Assembly (NCBI RefSeq): GCF_025854335.1 | Contig: NZ_CP107716.1 | Span: 2,101,001-2,165,000 of the forward strand | Reading direction: 5' to 3' | DNA: 64,000 nucleotides | Source of the DNA: Pelagibacterium flavum | Lineage (GTDB): Bacteria; Pseudomonadota; Alphaproteobacteria; Rhizobiales; Devosiaceae | Part shown: positions 1 to 8,368 of the stretch, one piece after another | Layout of the letters: each line of letters starts with the position of its first letter | Numbering within the stretch: position 1 is the stretch's first letter | The notes under the pieces: model-generated | What the model saw: the letters and a program-made list of their open reading frames with translations, nothing else | What the model was told of the DNA's origin: nothing | Databases searched by the model: none | Translations under genes and position numbers: made by a program

Positions 1-100
1 GGACGAAAAAGTGGTCTCGGTCGAGCGTATAACGGAGCCGGAAAGCGCTGAGGGCGAAGAACCCGAAGACGGCGCGGAGGCATCCCCGAGCGAAGAGTGA
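1..100 (+). CDS. gyrA: C-terminal tail of a gene cut by the window edge, probably DNA gyrase subunit A
   Basis: An open frame enters from the left edge (codons in phase from base 2) and stops with TGA at 98-100. It gives 32 residues, starting DEKVVSVERI and ending in an acidic Glu/Pro/Asp-rich stretch. GyrA proteins of Hyphomicrobiales often end after the last beta-propeller blade with a similar VVSVERI segment and an acidic tail. coaD followed by cyclophilins and queA-tgt is the usual context downstream of gyrA in this order. The catalytic part lies outside the window, so identity rests on the tail and synteny only. Confidence 0.6.
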   Translation, partial: DEKVVSVERITEPESAEGEEPEDGAEASPSEE

Positions 101-107
101 TCAAGCA

Positions 108-146
108 TAGCCATGGCCCCTTGCCAGAAGCATAGGGCCATGGCTA
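108..146 (+). terminator. Hairpin after the gyrA-like gene, candidate terminator
   Basis: A perfect 12-bp inverted repeat (TAGCCATGGCCC at 108-119, its complement at 135-146) encloses a 15-nt loop and starts 8 bases after the stop codon. No T-run follows, so if it terminates transcription it is not a classical intrinsic terminator. It lies just ahead of the LysE-family gene and separates the two units. Confidence 0.5.
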
Positions 147-175
147 GCTGACGGGGTTGTCTCCTGGAGGGTGCC

Positions 176-796
176 ATGCCCGATATGACCTCACTTCTCG
201 CCTTTCTTGCTGCCTCATTTTTCATAGCCGTCGTTCCCGGCCCGACCGTAACTGTCATTATCGCCAGCGCTCTATCGCGCGGAACGATGGCGGGGATGGC
301 GATCATTCTGGGCACGCAGCTTGGGCTCGTCTCGATGATTATGGTCGTTGCGTTCGGGCTTGAGGCTGTGATGAGTCTCATGGGCTGGGCATTCGACTGG
401 ATCAAGCTGATGGGAGCGGCCTATCTTGTCTGGCTGGGCTATCGCATGTTGCGCTCGAGCGGGGAGATTGAACCACTCGAGGCAGAACGGCACAGGAGCT
501 TGCGCGGATATGTGGTCCAGGGATTTGTCGTTATCTGGTCCAATCCCAAGGCGCTTCTGATGTTTGGCGCTTTCCTGCCTCAGTTCGTGGTGGCCAATGG
601 AGCAGCGCTGCCGCAGATCCTTGTGCTGGGCGGATTGTTCATGCTGGCGACGACGCTGAGCGATTCTGTTTACGCTGTTCTGGCGGGGCAGATGCGCCAT
701 TGGATCAATGCGGCCCGGGTGCGGCTGGTCAATCGGGTTTCTGGCGTTGTGCTGATCGGGGGCGGCATCTGGCTTGCGCTCCAGCGCCGGGCGTGA
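176..796 (+). CDS. LysE/RhtB-family amino acid exporter
   Basis: This 206-residue, very hydrophobic protein has about six predicted membrane segments. The N-terminal signature with VVPGPTVTVI and a following ALSRGTMAG is typical of the LysE/RhtB export family, which expels amino acids or homoserine lactones from the cytoplasm by proton antiport. Length matches the family (about 205). The start has a good Shine-Dalgarno (CTGGAGG) about 7 bases upstream. It is 12 bases ahead of coaD on the same strand and may be co-transcribed, though it is not functionally linked. The substrate cannot be read from the sequence. Confidence 0.85.
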   Translation: MPDMTSLLAFLAASFFIAVVPGPTVTVIIASALSRGTMAGMAIILGTQLGLVSMIMVVAFGLEAVMSLMGWAFDWIKLMGAAYLVWLGYRMLRSSGEIEPLEAERHRSLRGYVVQGFVVIWSNPKALLMFGAFLPQFVVANGAALPQILVLGGLFMLATTLSDSVYAVLAGQMRHWINAARVRLVNRVSGVVLIGGGIWLALQRRA

Positions 797-808
797 CAAA
801 AACCGGCA

Positions 809-1297
809 ATGACTGAGCGTGTGGGATTTTACCCCGGATCGTTCGATCCGGTGACCAATGGCCATCTCGATGTTATCGAGCGGGCCTGCAAACTCGTGGA
901 CAAGCTGATTGTCGGTATCGGGGTGCATGCGGCCAAAAAGCCGATGCTGAGCGCGGATCAGCGGCGGGAACTGCTTGCGGAGACGGCGGGCGCAATCGGT
1001 ACGCGCAAGGGCGTGGCAATCGAGATCGTCGAGTTCGACGGGCTTATGGTTCAGGCGGCGCAGCGTTGCGGCGCGGGGATGGTCATTCGCGGGCTGCGCG
1101 ACACGACCGACTACAATTACGAAATGCAGATGGTGGGCATGAACGCGCAAATGGCGCCGGACATTCAGACGGTGTTTGTGCCTTCGAGCCCCTATGTGCG
1201 CCATATTTCGGCAACGCTGGTGCGCCAGATAGCGGAGATGGGGGGCGATATCGCGCCCTTCGTGCCGCGCGCCGTGCTCAAACTTCTGGAGACATGA
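809..1297 (+). CDS. coaD: Phosphopantetheine adenylyltransferase
   Basis: CoaD transfers AMP from ATP to 4'-phosphopantetheine, giving dephospho-CoA, the penultimate step of coenzyme A synthesis in the cytoplasm. The 162-residue length is standard. The N-terminus carries the nucleotidyltransferase motif [10 protein letters not shown] (residues 10-19, with the TxGH histidine). Near residue 130 is [10 protein letters not shown], the family's ISSTxVR motif with one change. No clear Shine-Dalgarno precedes the ATG, so translation may be coupled to the upstream exporter gene. The stop overlaps the start of the next gene (ATGATGA arrangement at 1294-1299). Confidence 0.96.
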   Translation: MTERVGFYPGSFDPVTNGHLDVIERACKLVDKLIVGIGVHAAKKPMLSADQRRELLAETAGAIGTRKGVAIEIVEFDGLMVQAAQRCGAGMVIRGLRDTTDYNYEMQMVGMNAQMAPDIQTVFVPSSPYVRHISATLVRQIAEMGGDIAPFVPRAVLKLLET

Positions 1298-1911
1298 TGG
1301 CTGATCATTCCGCCAAACCGGCCAACCGCATGGTTGGCTTTCTCGTTTTCGCTTTTGTTGCCGTTTTCGGTGCCATGGTCGCATGGCCCTATCTGCCGTT
1401 CGGGCAGACGCCTGCCATGGCGCAATCTGCCGCCGATGTGCCTGCGGACGCACCCATTGCGACGCTGACGCTGGAGAGCGGCGATGTGACCATTGCGCTG
1501 CGTCCCGATCTTGCGCCCGAGCATGTGGCGCGGATCACCGAGCTGGCGAATTCGGGCTTTTATGACGGTCTGAAATTCCATCGCGTGATCGACGGGTTCA
1601 TGGCGCAGACCGGGGACCCGCTGGGCAATGGCACCGGTGGCTCGGAAATGCCGGATCTGGCTGCCGAGTTTTCCAACGAACCGTTCGTTCGCGGCACGCT
1701 TGGGATGGCCCGTTCGGCCAATCCCAACTCGGCCAATTCACAGTTCTTTATCGTGACGGCGGATTCGCCGCATCTGAACGGCCAATATACCCTGTTCGGC
1801 AATGTCATCTCGGGTATGGAGTTGGTCGACGGACTGGAAAAGGGGCCCGCGAGCGCCAATGGTGCTGTCGCCGATCCCGACATCATGGTTTCTCTGCGCA
1901 TCGCAGAGTAG
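1297..1911 (+). CDS. Exported or membrane-anchored cyclophilin-type peptidyl-prolyl isomerase
   Basis: This 204-residue cyclophilin catalyses cis-trans isomerisation of X-Pro bonds. A hydrophobic segment at about residues 12-32 followed by an AMAQ-type cleavage site indicates export to the periplasm. The domain from about residue 50 holds the catalytic FHRVIDGFMAQTGDP and ARSANPNSANSQFF motifs. The frame is open further upstream, but the start at 1297 (or the adjacent ATG at 1294) fits because the upstream portion overlaps coaD. It is closely related to the next gene, including near-identical DNA over the catalytic region, so the pair is a tandem duplication with different cellular addresses. 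Confidence 0.9.
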   Translation: MADHSAKPANRMVGFLVFAFVAVFGAMVAWPYLPFGQTPAMAQSAADVPADAPIATLTLESGDVTIALRPDLAPEHVARITELANSGFYDGLKFHRVIDGFMAQTGDPLGNGTGGSEMPDLAAEFSNEPFVRGTLGMARSANPNSANSQFFIVTADSPHLNGQYTLFGNVISGMELVDGLEKGPASANGAVADPDIMVSLRIAE

Positions 1912-1938
1912 CAATAATCAACAAAAGGAAAGCCGCTC

Positions 1939-2415
1939 ATGGCCGATATCAAGGATCCGGAAAACACAATCGTCATGGAGACCTCCAAGGGCAATGTGGT
2001 CATCGAACTGCGCCCCGACCTGGCCCCAAGTCACGTTGAACGCATGAAAGACTTGGCCCGCGAAGGGTTTTACGACGGGATCGTGTTTCATCGCGTGATC
2101 GACGGGTTCATGGCGCAGGTTGGTTGCCCGAAGGGCAACGGTACGGGCGGATCGGACAAGCCTGATCTCAAGGCGGAATTTTCCCAGGAAAAGCATGTTC
2201 GCGGCACGGTTTCGGCAGCGCGTTCGGCCAACCCGAACTCGGCCAATTCCCAGTTCTTCATTTGCTTTGGCGAAGCGCCCTGGCTCAACGGCCAGTACTC
2301 GGTTTTCGGCCAGGTAATCGAGGGGATGGATGTTGTCGATCAACTCGAAAAGGGTGAACCGGTTCGCAACCCCGACAAGATCGTCTCGATGAAGGTCGCC
2401 GCCGACGCTGCGTAG
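1939..2415 (+). CDS. ppiB: Cytoplasmic cyclophilin-type peptidyl-prolyl isomerase
   Basis: This is a 158-residue single-domain cyclophilin with no signal peptide, so it acts on proline bonds of cytoplasmic proteins. The active-site motif FHRVIDGFMAQVGCP and the ARSANPNSANSQFF substrate groove motif are intact. A Shine-Dalgarno (AAAGGA) lies upstream of the ATG. It follows the exported paralogue by 27 bases and shares its direction, and a strong terminator closes the unit immediately downstream. Confidence 0.93.
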   Translation: MADIKDPENTIVMETSKGNVVIELRPDLAPSHVERMKDLAREGFYDGIVFHRVIDGFMAQVGCPKGNGTGGSDKPDLKAEFSQEKHVRGTVSAARSANPNSANSQFFICFGEAPWLNGQYSVFGQVIEGMDVVDQLEKGEPVRNPDKIVSMKVAADAA

Positions 2416-2442
2416 GCTGCATCTACCCCAAGTGCTTTGTGT

Positions 2443-2470
2443 ACCCCGGCGCGAGCCGGGGTCGCTTTTT
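2443..2470 (+). terminator. Intrinsic terminator after the cyclophilin genes
   Basis: A perfect 8-bp GC-rich stem (ACCCCGGC / GCCGGGGT) with a GCGA tetraloop (2451-2454) is followed by GC and five T residues (2466-2470). This is a classical intrinsic terminator. It separates the cyclophilin genes from queA, so queA needs its own promoter or read-through. Confidence 0.85.
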
Positions 2471-2484
2471 GTGGAAGACAGAAA

Positions 2485-3558
2485 ATGAAGGTCGATCTTT
2501 TCGACTTTGATCTCCCCGAAGACCGGATTGCGCTGCATCCCGTTTCGCCCCGCGACAGCGCAAAGATGCTGGTCGTTGCGGAGGACGGAGGGCTTACGGA
2601 CCACGTCGTCACCGACCTTGAAACGATCCTGCGTGCCGGGGACGTGCTGGTGGTCAATGACACGCGGGTTATTCCTGCCGATCTCAGGGGTACGCGCCAT
2701 CGGGGAGAGTTTGCGGCCTCGGTGTCGTTCAACCTGCACAAGCGGGTGGACGGCAGCACGTGGCTGGCGTTTGCCCGGCCCGCAAAGCGGCTCAAGATCG
2801 GCGATCGCGTGGTGTTCGGAGCCACATCGGAAGTCTGCATGCTCGATGAACTTGCGGCTACCGTCAAAGCGGTTGAAGACGGGCAGGTAACGCTCGGTTT
2901 CGACTTTTCCGATGCGGTGCTCGATGAAGCGATCAAGGCGCGCGGCGCAATGCCGCTGCCGCCCTATATCGGGGCCAAACGCGATATCGAAGAGCGCGAC
3001 AAGACCGATTATCAGACGGTTTATGCCGAGCACGACGGCGCGGTCGCCGCGCCGACTGCAGGGCTGCATTTCACACCAGAGTTGCTGGAGCGGCTCGAGA
3101 ACAAGGGTGTGGCAATCGAGCATGTGACGCTGCATGTGGGGGCGGGGACGTTCCTGCCGATGAAAGCAGATGACACCGAGGATCATGTCATGCACGCCGA
3201 GTGGGGCGTGGTTGCTCCCGAAACGGTTGAACGCATCCATGCGGCGAAGGCGGCCGGCGGGCGAATTGTTGCCGTGGGCACGACCAGCCTGCGGCTACTC
3301 GAAAGTGCGGCGCGCAAGACCGGCGCGCTGGAGCCTTTTGCGGACGAGACGGATATCTTCATCACGCCGGGATTTGGGTTCCGCGTTGTCGATGTGCTGA
3401 TGACCAATTTCCACCTGCCGCGCTCGACGCTGTTCATGCTGGTCTCGGCCTTTTCCGGCCTGGAGACCATGCACAAGGCCTACAAGCATGCCATCGATCA
3501 CCATTATCGTTTCTATTCTTACGGCGACTCCTCGCTGCTGTTCCGGGCCAACCGATGA
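2485..3558 (+). CDS. queA: S-adenosylmethionine:tRNA ribosyltransferase-isomerase
   Basis: QueA transfers and rearranges the ribose of S-adenosylmethionine onto preQ1-modified tRNA, forming epoxyqueuosine in the cytoplasm. The 357-residue product begins [19 protein letters not shown], the family N-terminus. Other family motifs include [20 protein letters not shown] and HVGAGTFLP. The frame is open 16 codons further upstream, but those codons lie in the terminator hairpin, so the start at 2485 is preferred. The 3' end overlaps tgt by 4 bases (ATGA), so the two queuosine enzymes are translationally coupled. Confidence 0.96.
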   Translation: MKVDLFDFDLPEDRIALHPVSPRDSAKMLVVAEDGGLTDHVVTDLETILRAGDVLVVNDTRVIPADLRGTRHRGEFAASVSFNLHKRVDGSTWLAFARPAKRLKIGDRVVFGATSEVCMLDELAATVKAVEDGQVTLGFDFSDAVLDEAIKARGAMPLPPYIGAKRDIEERDKTDYQTVYAEHDGAVAAPTAGLHFTPELLERLENKGVAIEHVTLHVGAGTFLPMKADDTEDHVMHAEWGVVAPETVERIHAAKAAGGRIVAVGTTSLRLLESAARKTGALEPFADETDIFITPGFGFRVVDVLMTNFHLPRSTLFMLVSAFSGLETMHKAYKHAIDHHYRFYSYGDSSLLFRANR

Positions 3559-4688
3559 CCGAAAATTTCCAGTTCACGCTTTCCGCCACCGACGGCATGG
3601 CCCGTCGCGGGCAGATGGATACGCCGCGCGGTGAAATTCGCACGCCGGCCTTTATGCCCGTAGGTACGGCGGGCACGGTCAAGGCGATGTATCCCGAGCA
3701 GGTGCGCGAGACCGGCGCCGATATCGTTCTGGGCAACACCTATCACCTGATGTTGCGCCCCGGCGCGGAGCGGGTGGCGCGGCTGGGCGGGCTGCATGAG
3801 TTCATGGACTGGCAGCGTCCGATCCTTACCGATTCTGGTGGATTCCAGGTGATGAGCCTGGCCAAGCTGCGCAAGCTCGATGAGAACGGAGTGACGTTCA
3901 AATCCCATATCGATGGGGCAACGCACAACCTGACGCCGGAACGCTCCATCGAAATCCAGAAGCTGCTCGATTCCGATATCATCATGCAGCTCGATGAGTG
4001 CGTGAGCCTGCCGGCCGAATATGACGAGCTCGAACGGGCCATGGAGCTGTCCATCCGGTGGGCGGAACGCTCGAAAAAGGCATTCGACAATGCCAAGGGC
4101 AGGGCGCTTTTCGGGATCGTGCAAGGGGGTGATAACGCGGAACTCCGCGCGCGCTCGGCTGCCGGGCTGATCGATATCGGGTTCGACGGGTATGCGGTTG
4201 GCGGGTTGGCCGTGGGTGAGCCGCAGGAGGTAATGTTTACGGTCCTCAACGAGGTCACCCCGCAATTGCCGACCGACAAACCGCGCTATCTGATGGGTGT
4301 CGGTAAGCCCGACGACCTGTTGGGCGCGGTTGAGCGCGGGATCGACATGTTCGATTGCGTGCATCCGACGCGAGCCGGGCGGCACGGGCACGCCTATACG
4401 CGGTTCGGTGTGGTGAACCTGAAAAATGCAAGGCACAAGGACGATCATCGACCGCTGGACGAAGCCTCGTCCAATCCGACGGCACGGCGCTTTTCACGGG
4501 CCTATCTGCATCATCTGGTCAGATGCGAAGAAATGCTGGGCGCGATGATCCTGAGCCAAATCAACCTTTCCTATTATCAGGAGTTGATGGCGGGCATGCG
4601 AAATGCGATTGAGAATGCGACTTTCGTCCAATATTGCGCAGAGGTCCGCGAAGGCTGGACCAAAGGCGACCTGCCAGCGCTAGATTAG
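3555..4688 (+). CDS. tgt: Queuine tRNA-ribosyltransferase (tRNA-guanine transglycosylase) lacking canonical zinc ligands
   Basis: Tgt swaps guanine-34 of tRNAs for Asp, Asn, His and Tyr with preQ1, ahead of QueA. The 377-residue length, the [13 protein letters not shown] segment, the nucleophile region [13 protein letters not shown] and the [17 protein letters not shown] segment are typical. The zinc site is not: the usual ECDCYTC-type motif reads EASSNPTA here. Thus S305, N307 and A310 sit where three Cys ligands are expected, and I336 sits where the His ligand is expected (in SQINLSYYQ). The active site is otherwise intact, so it is probably functional. It is coupled to queA by a 4-base overlap. 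Confidence 0.95.
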   Translation: MTENFQFTLSATDGMARRGQMDTPRGEIRTPAFMPVGTAGTVKAMYPEQVRETGADIVLGNTYHLMLRPGAERVARLGGLHEFMDWQRPILTDSGGFQVMSLAKLRKLDENGVTFKSHIDGATHNLTPERSIEIQKLLDSDIIMQLDECVSLPAEYDELERAMELSIRWAERSKKAFDNAKGRALFGIVQGGDNAELRARSAAGLIDIGFDGYAVGGLAVGEPQEVMFTVLNEVTPQLPTDKPRYLMGVGKPDDLLGAVERGIDMFDCVHPTRAGRHGHAYTRFGVVNLKNARHKDDHRPLDEASSNPTARRFSRAYLHHLVRCEEMLGAMILSQINLSYYQELMAGMRNAIENATFVQYCAEVREGWTKGDLPALD

Positions 4689-4699
4689 GGGTGCATACG

Positions 4700-6340
4700 A
4701 TGTCGAACAAGGTTCGCAAGGCTGGTTTCGAGGCTTTGAAGAAACACAAGAAACGCCTGGCGGGCACCAGCATGCGTGAATTGTTCACCCATGACGAGGA
4801 TCGCTTTTCGTCCTATTCGGCGTCGTTTGGCGATATCCTGCTCGACTACTCCAAGAACCGTATCGACAGCCAATCCATGGCTGCGCTGTTCGATCTGGCG
4901 CGGGAAACCGATGTCGAGGCTCGACGTCACCAGATGTGGGCGGGTGACCCCATCAACATTACGGAAAACCGCTCTGTGCTGCACATGGCGCTGCGTTATG
5001 GCGGCGATGAAGCAGTGATGGTGGAGGGTGCCGACGTGATGCCCGCAGTGCGGGACGTTTTGGCGCGGATCAAGGGGTTTTCCAACGATGTGCGCGATGG
5101 CGCGGTCCGTGGAGCGCTGGGGGACCAGTTCACCGATGTGGTCAATATCGGGATCGGCGGGTCCGATCTCGGGCCGGCGATGGTGACGCTGGCGCTGGAG
5201 CCCTATACACGGGCCAATCTGCGGGCGCACTACGTTTCCAATGTCGATGGCGCGCATATGCACGACACGCTCAAGGGGCTCGATCCGGCGCGGACGCTGT
5301 TCATCGTCGCGTCCAAGACCTTCACCACTGACGAAACCATGACCAACGCCCACACCGCCCGCAAGTGGCTGGCCGATGCGCTGGGCGAGCAGGCCGTCAA
5401 CGACCATTTCGCAGCGGTTTCGACCAATATCGAGGGCTGCCAGGCGTTCAGCATACGCGAAGATCGCATCTTCGGGTTCTGGGACTGGGTTGGCGGGCGT
5501 TATTCGGTGTGGTCGGCCATCGGCTTGCCGGTGGCGATTGCCGTAGGATACGACAATTTCGAGGCGTTCCTGCGCGGCGCCTATGAGATGGACCAGCATT
5601 TTCTCACTGCGCCGCTGGAAGAAAACCTGCCGGTCATCATGGGCCTTTTGGGCGTTTGGTATCGCAATGCCTGGGGTTTTGCGACCCATGCGGTATTGCC
5701 CTATGACCAGCGGCTCTCGCGCTTTCCGGCCTATCTTCAGCAGCAGGATATGGAATCGAACGGCAAGTCGATGACGCTAAACGGCAAGGCCGTGCCGTGG
5801 GAAACTGGACCTGTCATCTGGGGTGAGCCGGGGACGAATGGGCAGCACGCCTTTTACCAACTGATCCATCAGGGGACCTCGGTCATCCCGTGCGATTTTC
5901 TCGTGGCGGCCAATCCGCAGGAGGATCTGCCGCCTCATCACGCCAAGCTGGTCGCCAATTGTCTTGCGCAATCGGAGGCGCTGATGCTGGGCAAGACCGA
6001 GGATGAGGTGATAAACGAGCTCAAGGGTACCGGGCTTTCGAAAGACCAGATCAAAGCGTTGACCCCGCACAAGGTGTTTCCCGGAAATCGGCCCTCCAAC
6101 ACCATCATGTATTCCAGGCTCGATCCGGCGACGCTGGGTAAGCTGGTGGCGCTTTATGAGCACAAGGTGTTCGTTCAGGGCACGATCTGGAACGTCAATT
6201 CCTATGACCAGTGGGGCGTGGAACTGGGCAAGCAACTGGCCAAGGCCCTATTGCCCAAGGTGGAGGGTGCCGAAACGGCCGAGAGCCATGACAGTTCGAC
6301 CCGCGGCCTGCTTGATCACTTCCGTGCCCTGAAAGGCTGA
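4700..6340 (+). CDS. pgi: Glucose-6-phosphate isomerase
   Basis: Pgi interconverts glucose-6-phosphate and fructose-6-phosphate in glycolysis and gluconeogenesis. The 546-residue product is the long bacterial form. Visible motifs are the phosphate-binding GIGGSDLGP, GGRYSVWSAIGL, the catalytic glutamate segment QQDMESNGKSM and YDQWGVELGK near the C-terminus. The start at 4700 is chosen because family homology begins at MSNKVRKAGFEALKKH and the upstream codons overlap tgt. AGGGG lies about 8 bases ahead of the ATG. It sits 11 bases after tgt and 3 bases before the aminopeptidase gene. Confidence 0.96.
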   Translation: MSNKVRKAGFEALKKHKKRLAGTSMRELFTHDEDRFSSYSASFGDILLDYSKNRIDSQSMAALFDLARETDVEARRHQMWAGDPINITENRSVLHMALRYGGDEAVMVEGADVMPAVRDVLARIKGFSNDVRDGAVRGALGDQFTDVVNIGIGGSDLGPAMVTLALEPYTRANLRAHYVSNVDGAHMHDTLKGLDPARTLFIVASKTFTTDETMTNAHTARKWLADALGEQAVNDHFAAVSTNIEGCQAFSIREDRIFGFWDWVGGRYSVWSAIGLPVAIAVGYDNFEAFLRGAYEMDQHFLTAPLEENLPVIMGLLGVWYRNAWGFATHAVLPYDQRLSRFPAYLQQQDMESNGKSMTLNGKAVPWETGPVIWGEPGTNGQHAFYQLIHQGTSVIPCDFLVAANPQEDLPPHHAKLVANCLAQSEALMLGKTEDEVINELKGTGLSKDQIKALTPHKVFPGNRPSNTIMYSRLDPATLGKLVALYEHKVFVQGTIWNVNSYDQWGVELGKQLAKALLPKVEGAETAESHDSSTRGLLDHFRALKG

Positions 6341-6343
6341 GCG

Positions 6344-7102
6344 ATGACGATTACCTCCGAGGAAGAACTCGAGCGGCTCAAGGTAATCGGCCGTATCTGT
6401 GCGATTGCACGCGATACGATGGCAACGGCGCTCGAGCCGGGCATGACGACCAAGGAACTCGATGATATTGGGCGCAAGGTGCTGGACGATCACGGCGCGC
6501 GTTCGGCGCCTGAGGTGACGTACCAGTTTCCAGGTGCGACCTGCATTTCGGTCAATGAAGAGGTTGCGCACGGGATTCCGAGCAACCGTGTCATCAAGGC
6601 GGGTGATCTGGTCAATATCGACGTTTCGGCGGAAAAGGACGGGATATTCGCCGATACGGGTGCGTCCTATATTGTACCACCGGGCTCTGTGCGCCGGCTC
6701 GAGAAGCTTTGCAGCGATGGCAAGAAGGCCATGTGGGCCGGCATCAGGTCCGTGCGGTCTGGAGGCAGGATTGCAGACATTGGCGACGCTATCGGCAAGT
6801 TTGCGGGGACGAATGGCTATACGCTGATCCGCAATCTCGCCAGCCACGGCATTGGCTATGGTCTGCATGACGAGCCCGGGGAAATCCCGACCTGGCCGGA
6901 TCGGTCGGAGCGCCGGCGGATCGAGGATGGGCTGGTGTTCACCGTCGAACCGTTCCTCTCGATGGGCGGGCAGATGGCCGAGGAAAAATCCATGGACGAC
7001 CCGTGGACGCTGGTGAGCGTACCTTCGGCGCCTTGCGTGCAATATGAGCATACGATCGTCGCCACGCGGCGTGGGGCAGTCGTTGTAACGCTGGCGGCCT
7101 GA
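6344..7102 (+). CDS. map: Type I methionine aminopeptidase
   Basis: This enzyme removes the initiator methionine from new proteins in the cytoplasm. The 252-residue product lacks extra N-terminal domains. The metal-binding residues can be followed: Asp in VNIDVSAEKDG, Asp in FADTGASY, His in ASHGIGYGLHDEPG, Glu in FTVEPFLSMGG and Glu in YEHTIVATRRG. The HGIP substrate histidine segment is also present. The usual GHGIG and GDTS motifs are SHGIG and ADTG, so this may be a divergent paralogue rather than the essential copy. It is tightly coupled to pgi (3-base gap). Confidence 0.88.
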   Translation: MTITSEEELERLKVIGRICAIARDTMATALEPGMTTKELDDIGRKVLDDHGARSAPEVTYQFPGATCISVNEEVAHGIPSNRVIKAGDLVNIDVSAEKDGIFADTGASYIVPPGSVRRLEKLCSDGKKAMWAGIRSVRSGGRIADIGDAIGKFAGTNGYTLIRNLASHGIGYGLHDEPGEIPTWPDRSERRRIEDGLVFTVEPFLSMGGQMAEEKSMDDPWTLVSVPSAPCVQYEHTIVATRRGAVVVTLAA

Positions 7103-7121
7103 GAGCGAATGGTACCCGGCT

Positions 7122-7931
7122 ATGCGGTACGAGACCTTCAAGCCGGCTCCCGATCTTGCTGATATCGTTGAGCATTTCTGGGCTGTGGAAAATCGGATCG
7201 CGCTCGACCGGCACCGAGAAATCCTGATCCCCAACGGGCGTCCCACTGTGCTTGTTTGCCTTGGCGAGGCGGGCATTAGAATTTTGCCTGATGGATCATC
7301 GTTTCGTAATGAAAGCAACATCGCCGGTCCTCTGACACGCCCTATCGTGCTCGAACAGAGCGGCGTTTCGAGCTATGCAGCGGCGCAATTGCAGCCCTGG
7401 GGGTTGGCAGCACTTTTGCGTGAGCGTTTGCTGGATGCGGTCCTGCCGCTGGACAATCTCGGAAAATCAAAAAGAATATCGCAGCTCGCGACCGAATGTG
7501 CCGATGCCCCGTTTGGGTCGGCTCGCGTGGCTCCCATCGCCGACTGGCTGGTTGGGCTGCGGCGAGACGTTCATCAGGAGCGATTGGAGCGCATTCGCAG
7601 CGCAGTGGCGCTTGTCGATGCGGCTCGCGGGCAAATCGATGTGGCTGATCTGACCGGGAGCATGGCGATCGGTTATGACGCACTTTACCGGCTGTTCAAG
7701 GCGATGACTGGGCTATCACCGAAGCAGTATATCGGGATCATCCGCCACTATCATTTTACGGGCGAGTTGCTGAAGGGCGAATTCGGTTCGCTGGCCCTGC
7801 TGGCCAATATGCAAGGCTATTACGATCAGGCGCATGCCTCAAAGGAATTCAAGCGCTTCACCGGTATCGGACAAGCCGAATTCAAGAGGCGACTCAATGG
7901 GATAGCGAGACTCATGCACAAAGGTCGATGA
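7122..7931 (+). CDS. AraC-family transcriptional regulator
   Basis: This 269-residue protein has a C-terminal AraC/XylS-type double helix-turn-helix (from about residue 165; LSPKQYIGIIRHYHF and YYDQAHASKEFKRFTG are typical). The N-terminal 130 residues resemble the sensor domain often seen in regulators of this size, beginning YETFKPAPDLADIVEHFW. Such proteins commonly regulate adjacent small enzymes. Here the next gene is a VOC-fold protein 74 bases downstream, and the spacer holds a hairpin. The effector is unknown. No strong Shine-Dalgarno is visible. Confidence 0.82.
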   Translation: MRYETFKPAPDLADIVEHFWAVENRIALDRHREILIPNGRPTVLVCLGEAGIRILPDGSSFRNESNIAGPLTRPIVLEQSGVSSYAAAQLQPWGLAALLRERLLDAVLPLDNLGKSKRISQLATECADAPFGSARVAPIADWLVGLRRDVHQERLERIRSAVALVDAARGQIDVADLTGSMAIGYDALYRLFKAMTGLSPKQYIGIIRHYHFTGELLKGEFGSLALLANMQGYYDQAHASKEFKRFTGIGQAEFKRRLNGIARLMHKGR

Positions 7932-7973
7932 CTGCCAGATTTATACAATACGGCGGTCTGGCGGCTCTCTAGG

Positions 7974-7995
7974 CTTTGTTTATTGTCAAACAAAG
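7974..7995 (+). promoter_or_regulatory. Hairpin whose right arm overlaps the Shine-Dalgarno of the VOC gene
   Basis: CTTTGTTT (7974-7981) and AAACAAAG (7988-7995) form a perfect 8-bp stem with a 6-nt loop. The right arm overlaps the ribosome binding site AAAGGAG (7992-7998) of the gene starting at 8006. It could hide the Shine-Dalgarno in RNA or act as a DNA operator. Both readings are inference from position and symmetry. Confidence 0.45.
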
Positions 7996-8005
7996 GAGCT
8001 GCACC

Positions 8006-8347
8006 ATGTCTCGTCTGGTTCATTTTGAAATTACGGGAAATGATCCCGAAAAACTGGCGGAATTTTACGCTCGAGCGTTGGAAGTGCGATCTGAGCCGTC
8101 GCCATTTCTGCAACAATATCATATGCTTGTCGGTGATACGCAACTCGGCGCAGTGATGGGCCGGAACTATAAGGATCAGGTGGCGATCGCGTGGTTCGAG
8201 GTGGGGGATCTCGAGGCGGCGGTTGGACGGGTCGTTGCCGGAGGCGGAGCGGTTGCGGGAGACAAAAACACCATACCCGGTGAGGGTTTGGTGCAGTACG
8301 TCGCCGACCCCGAAGGTACTATCTTTGGACTCAAACAGCCGGTGTGA
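8006..8347 (+). CDS. VOC-fold (glyoxalase/dioxygenase superfamily) protein
   Basis: A 113-residue single-domain protein beginning MSRLVHFEITGNDPEKLAEF, the usual first beta-alpha unit of vicinal oxygen chelate proteins. It ends with VQYVADPEGTIFGLKQP, the usual last strand with the DPEG turn. Such proteins bind a divalent metal and act on glyoxal adducts, aromatic diols or antibiotics; the substrate here is not identifiable. The start at 8006 is supported by a strong AAAGGAG 7 bases upstream. It probably forms a regulatory pair with the AraC-type gene just upstream. Confidence 0.85.
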   Translation: MSRLVHFEITGNDPEKLAEFYARALEVRSEPSPFLQQYHMLVGDTQLGAVMGRNYKDQVAIAWFEVGDLEAAVGRVVAGGGAVAGDKNTIPGEGLVQYVADPEGTIFGLKQPV

Positions 8348-8368
8348 CGCCCAGTGGACCCCCGGTGA

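Noticed and set aside
272..1453. A 393-codon minus-strand frame across the LysE and coaD genes
   Set aside because: It is the mirror of two well-identified plus-strand genes, is rich in Arg/His/Gln as expected for an antisense frame in GC-rich DNA, and has no family resemblance.
1918..3240. A 440-codon minus-strand frame opposite ppiB and queA
   Set aside because: It runs through the intrinsic terminator at 2443-2470 and the antisense of two conserved genes; the translation is low-complexity and unlike any protein.
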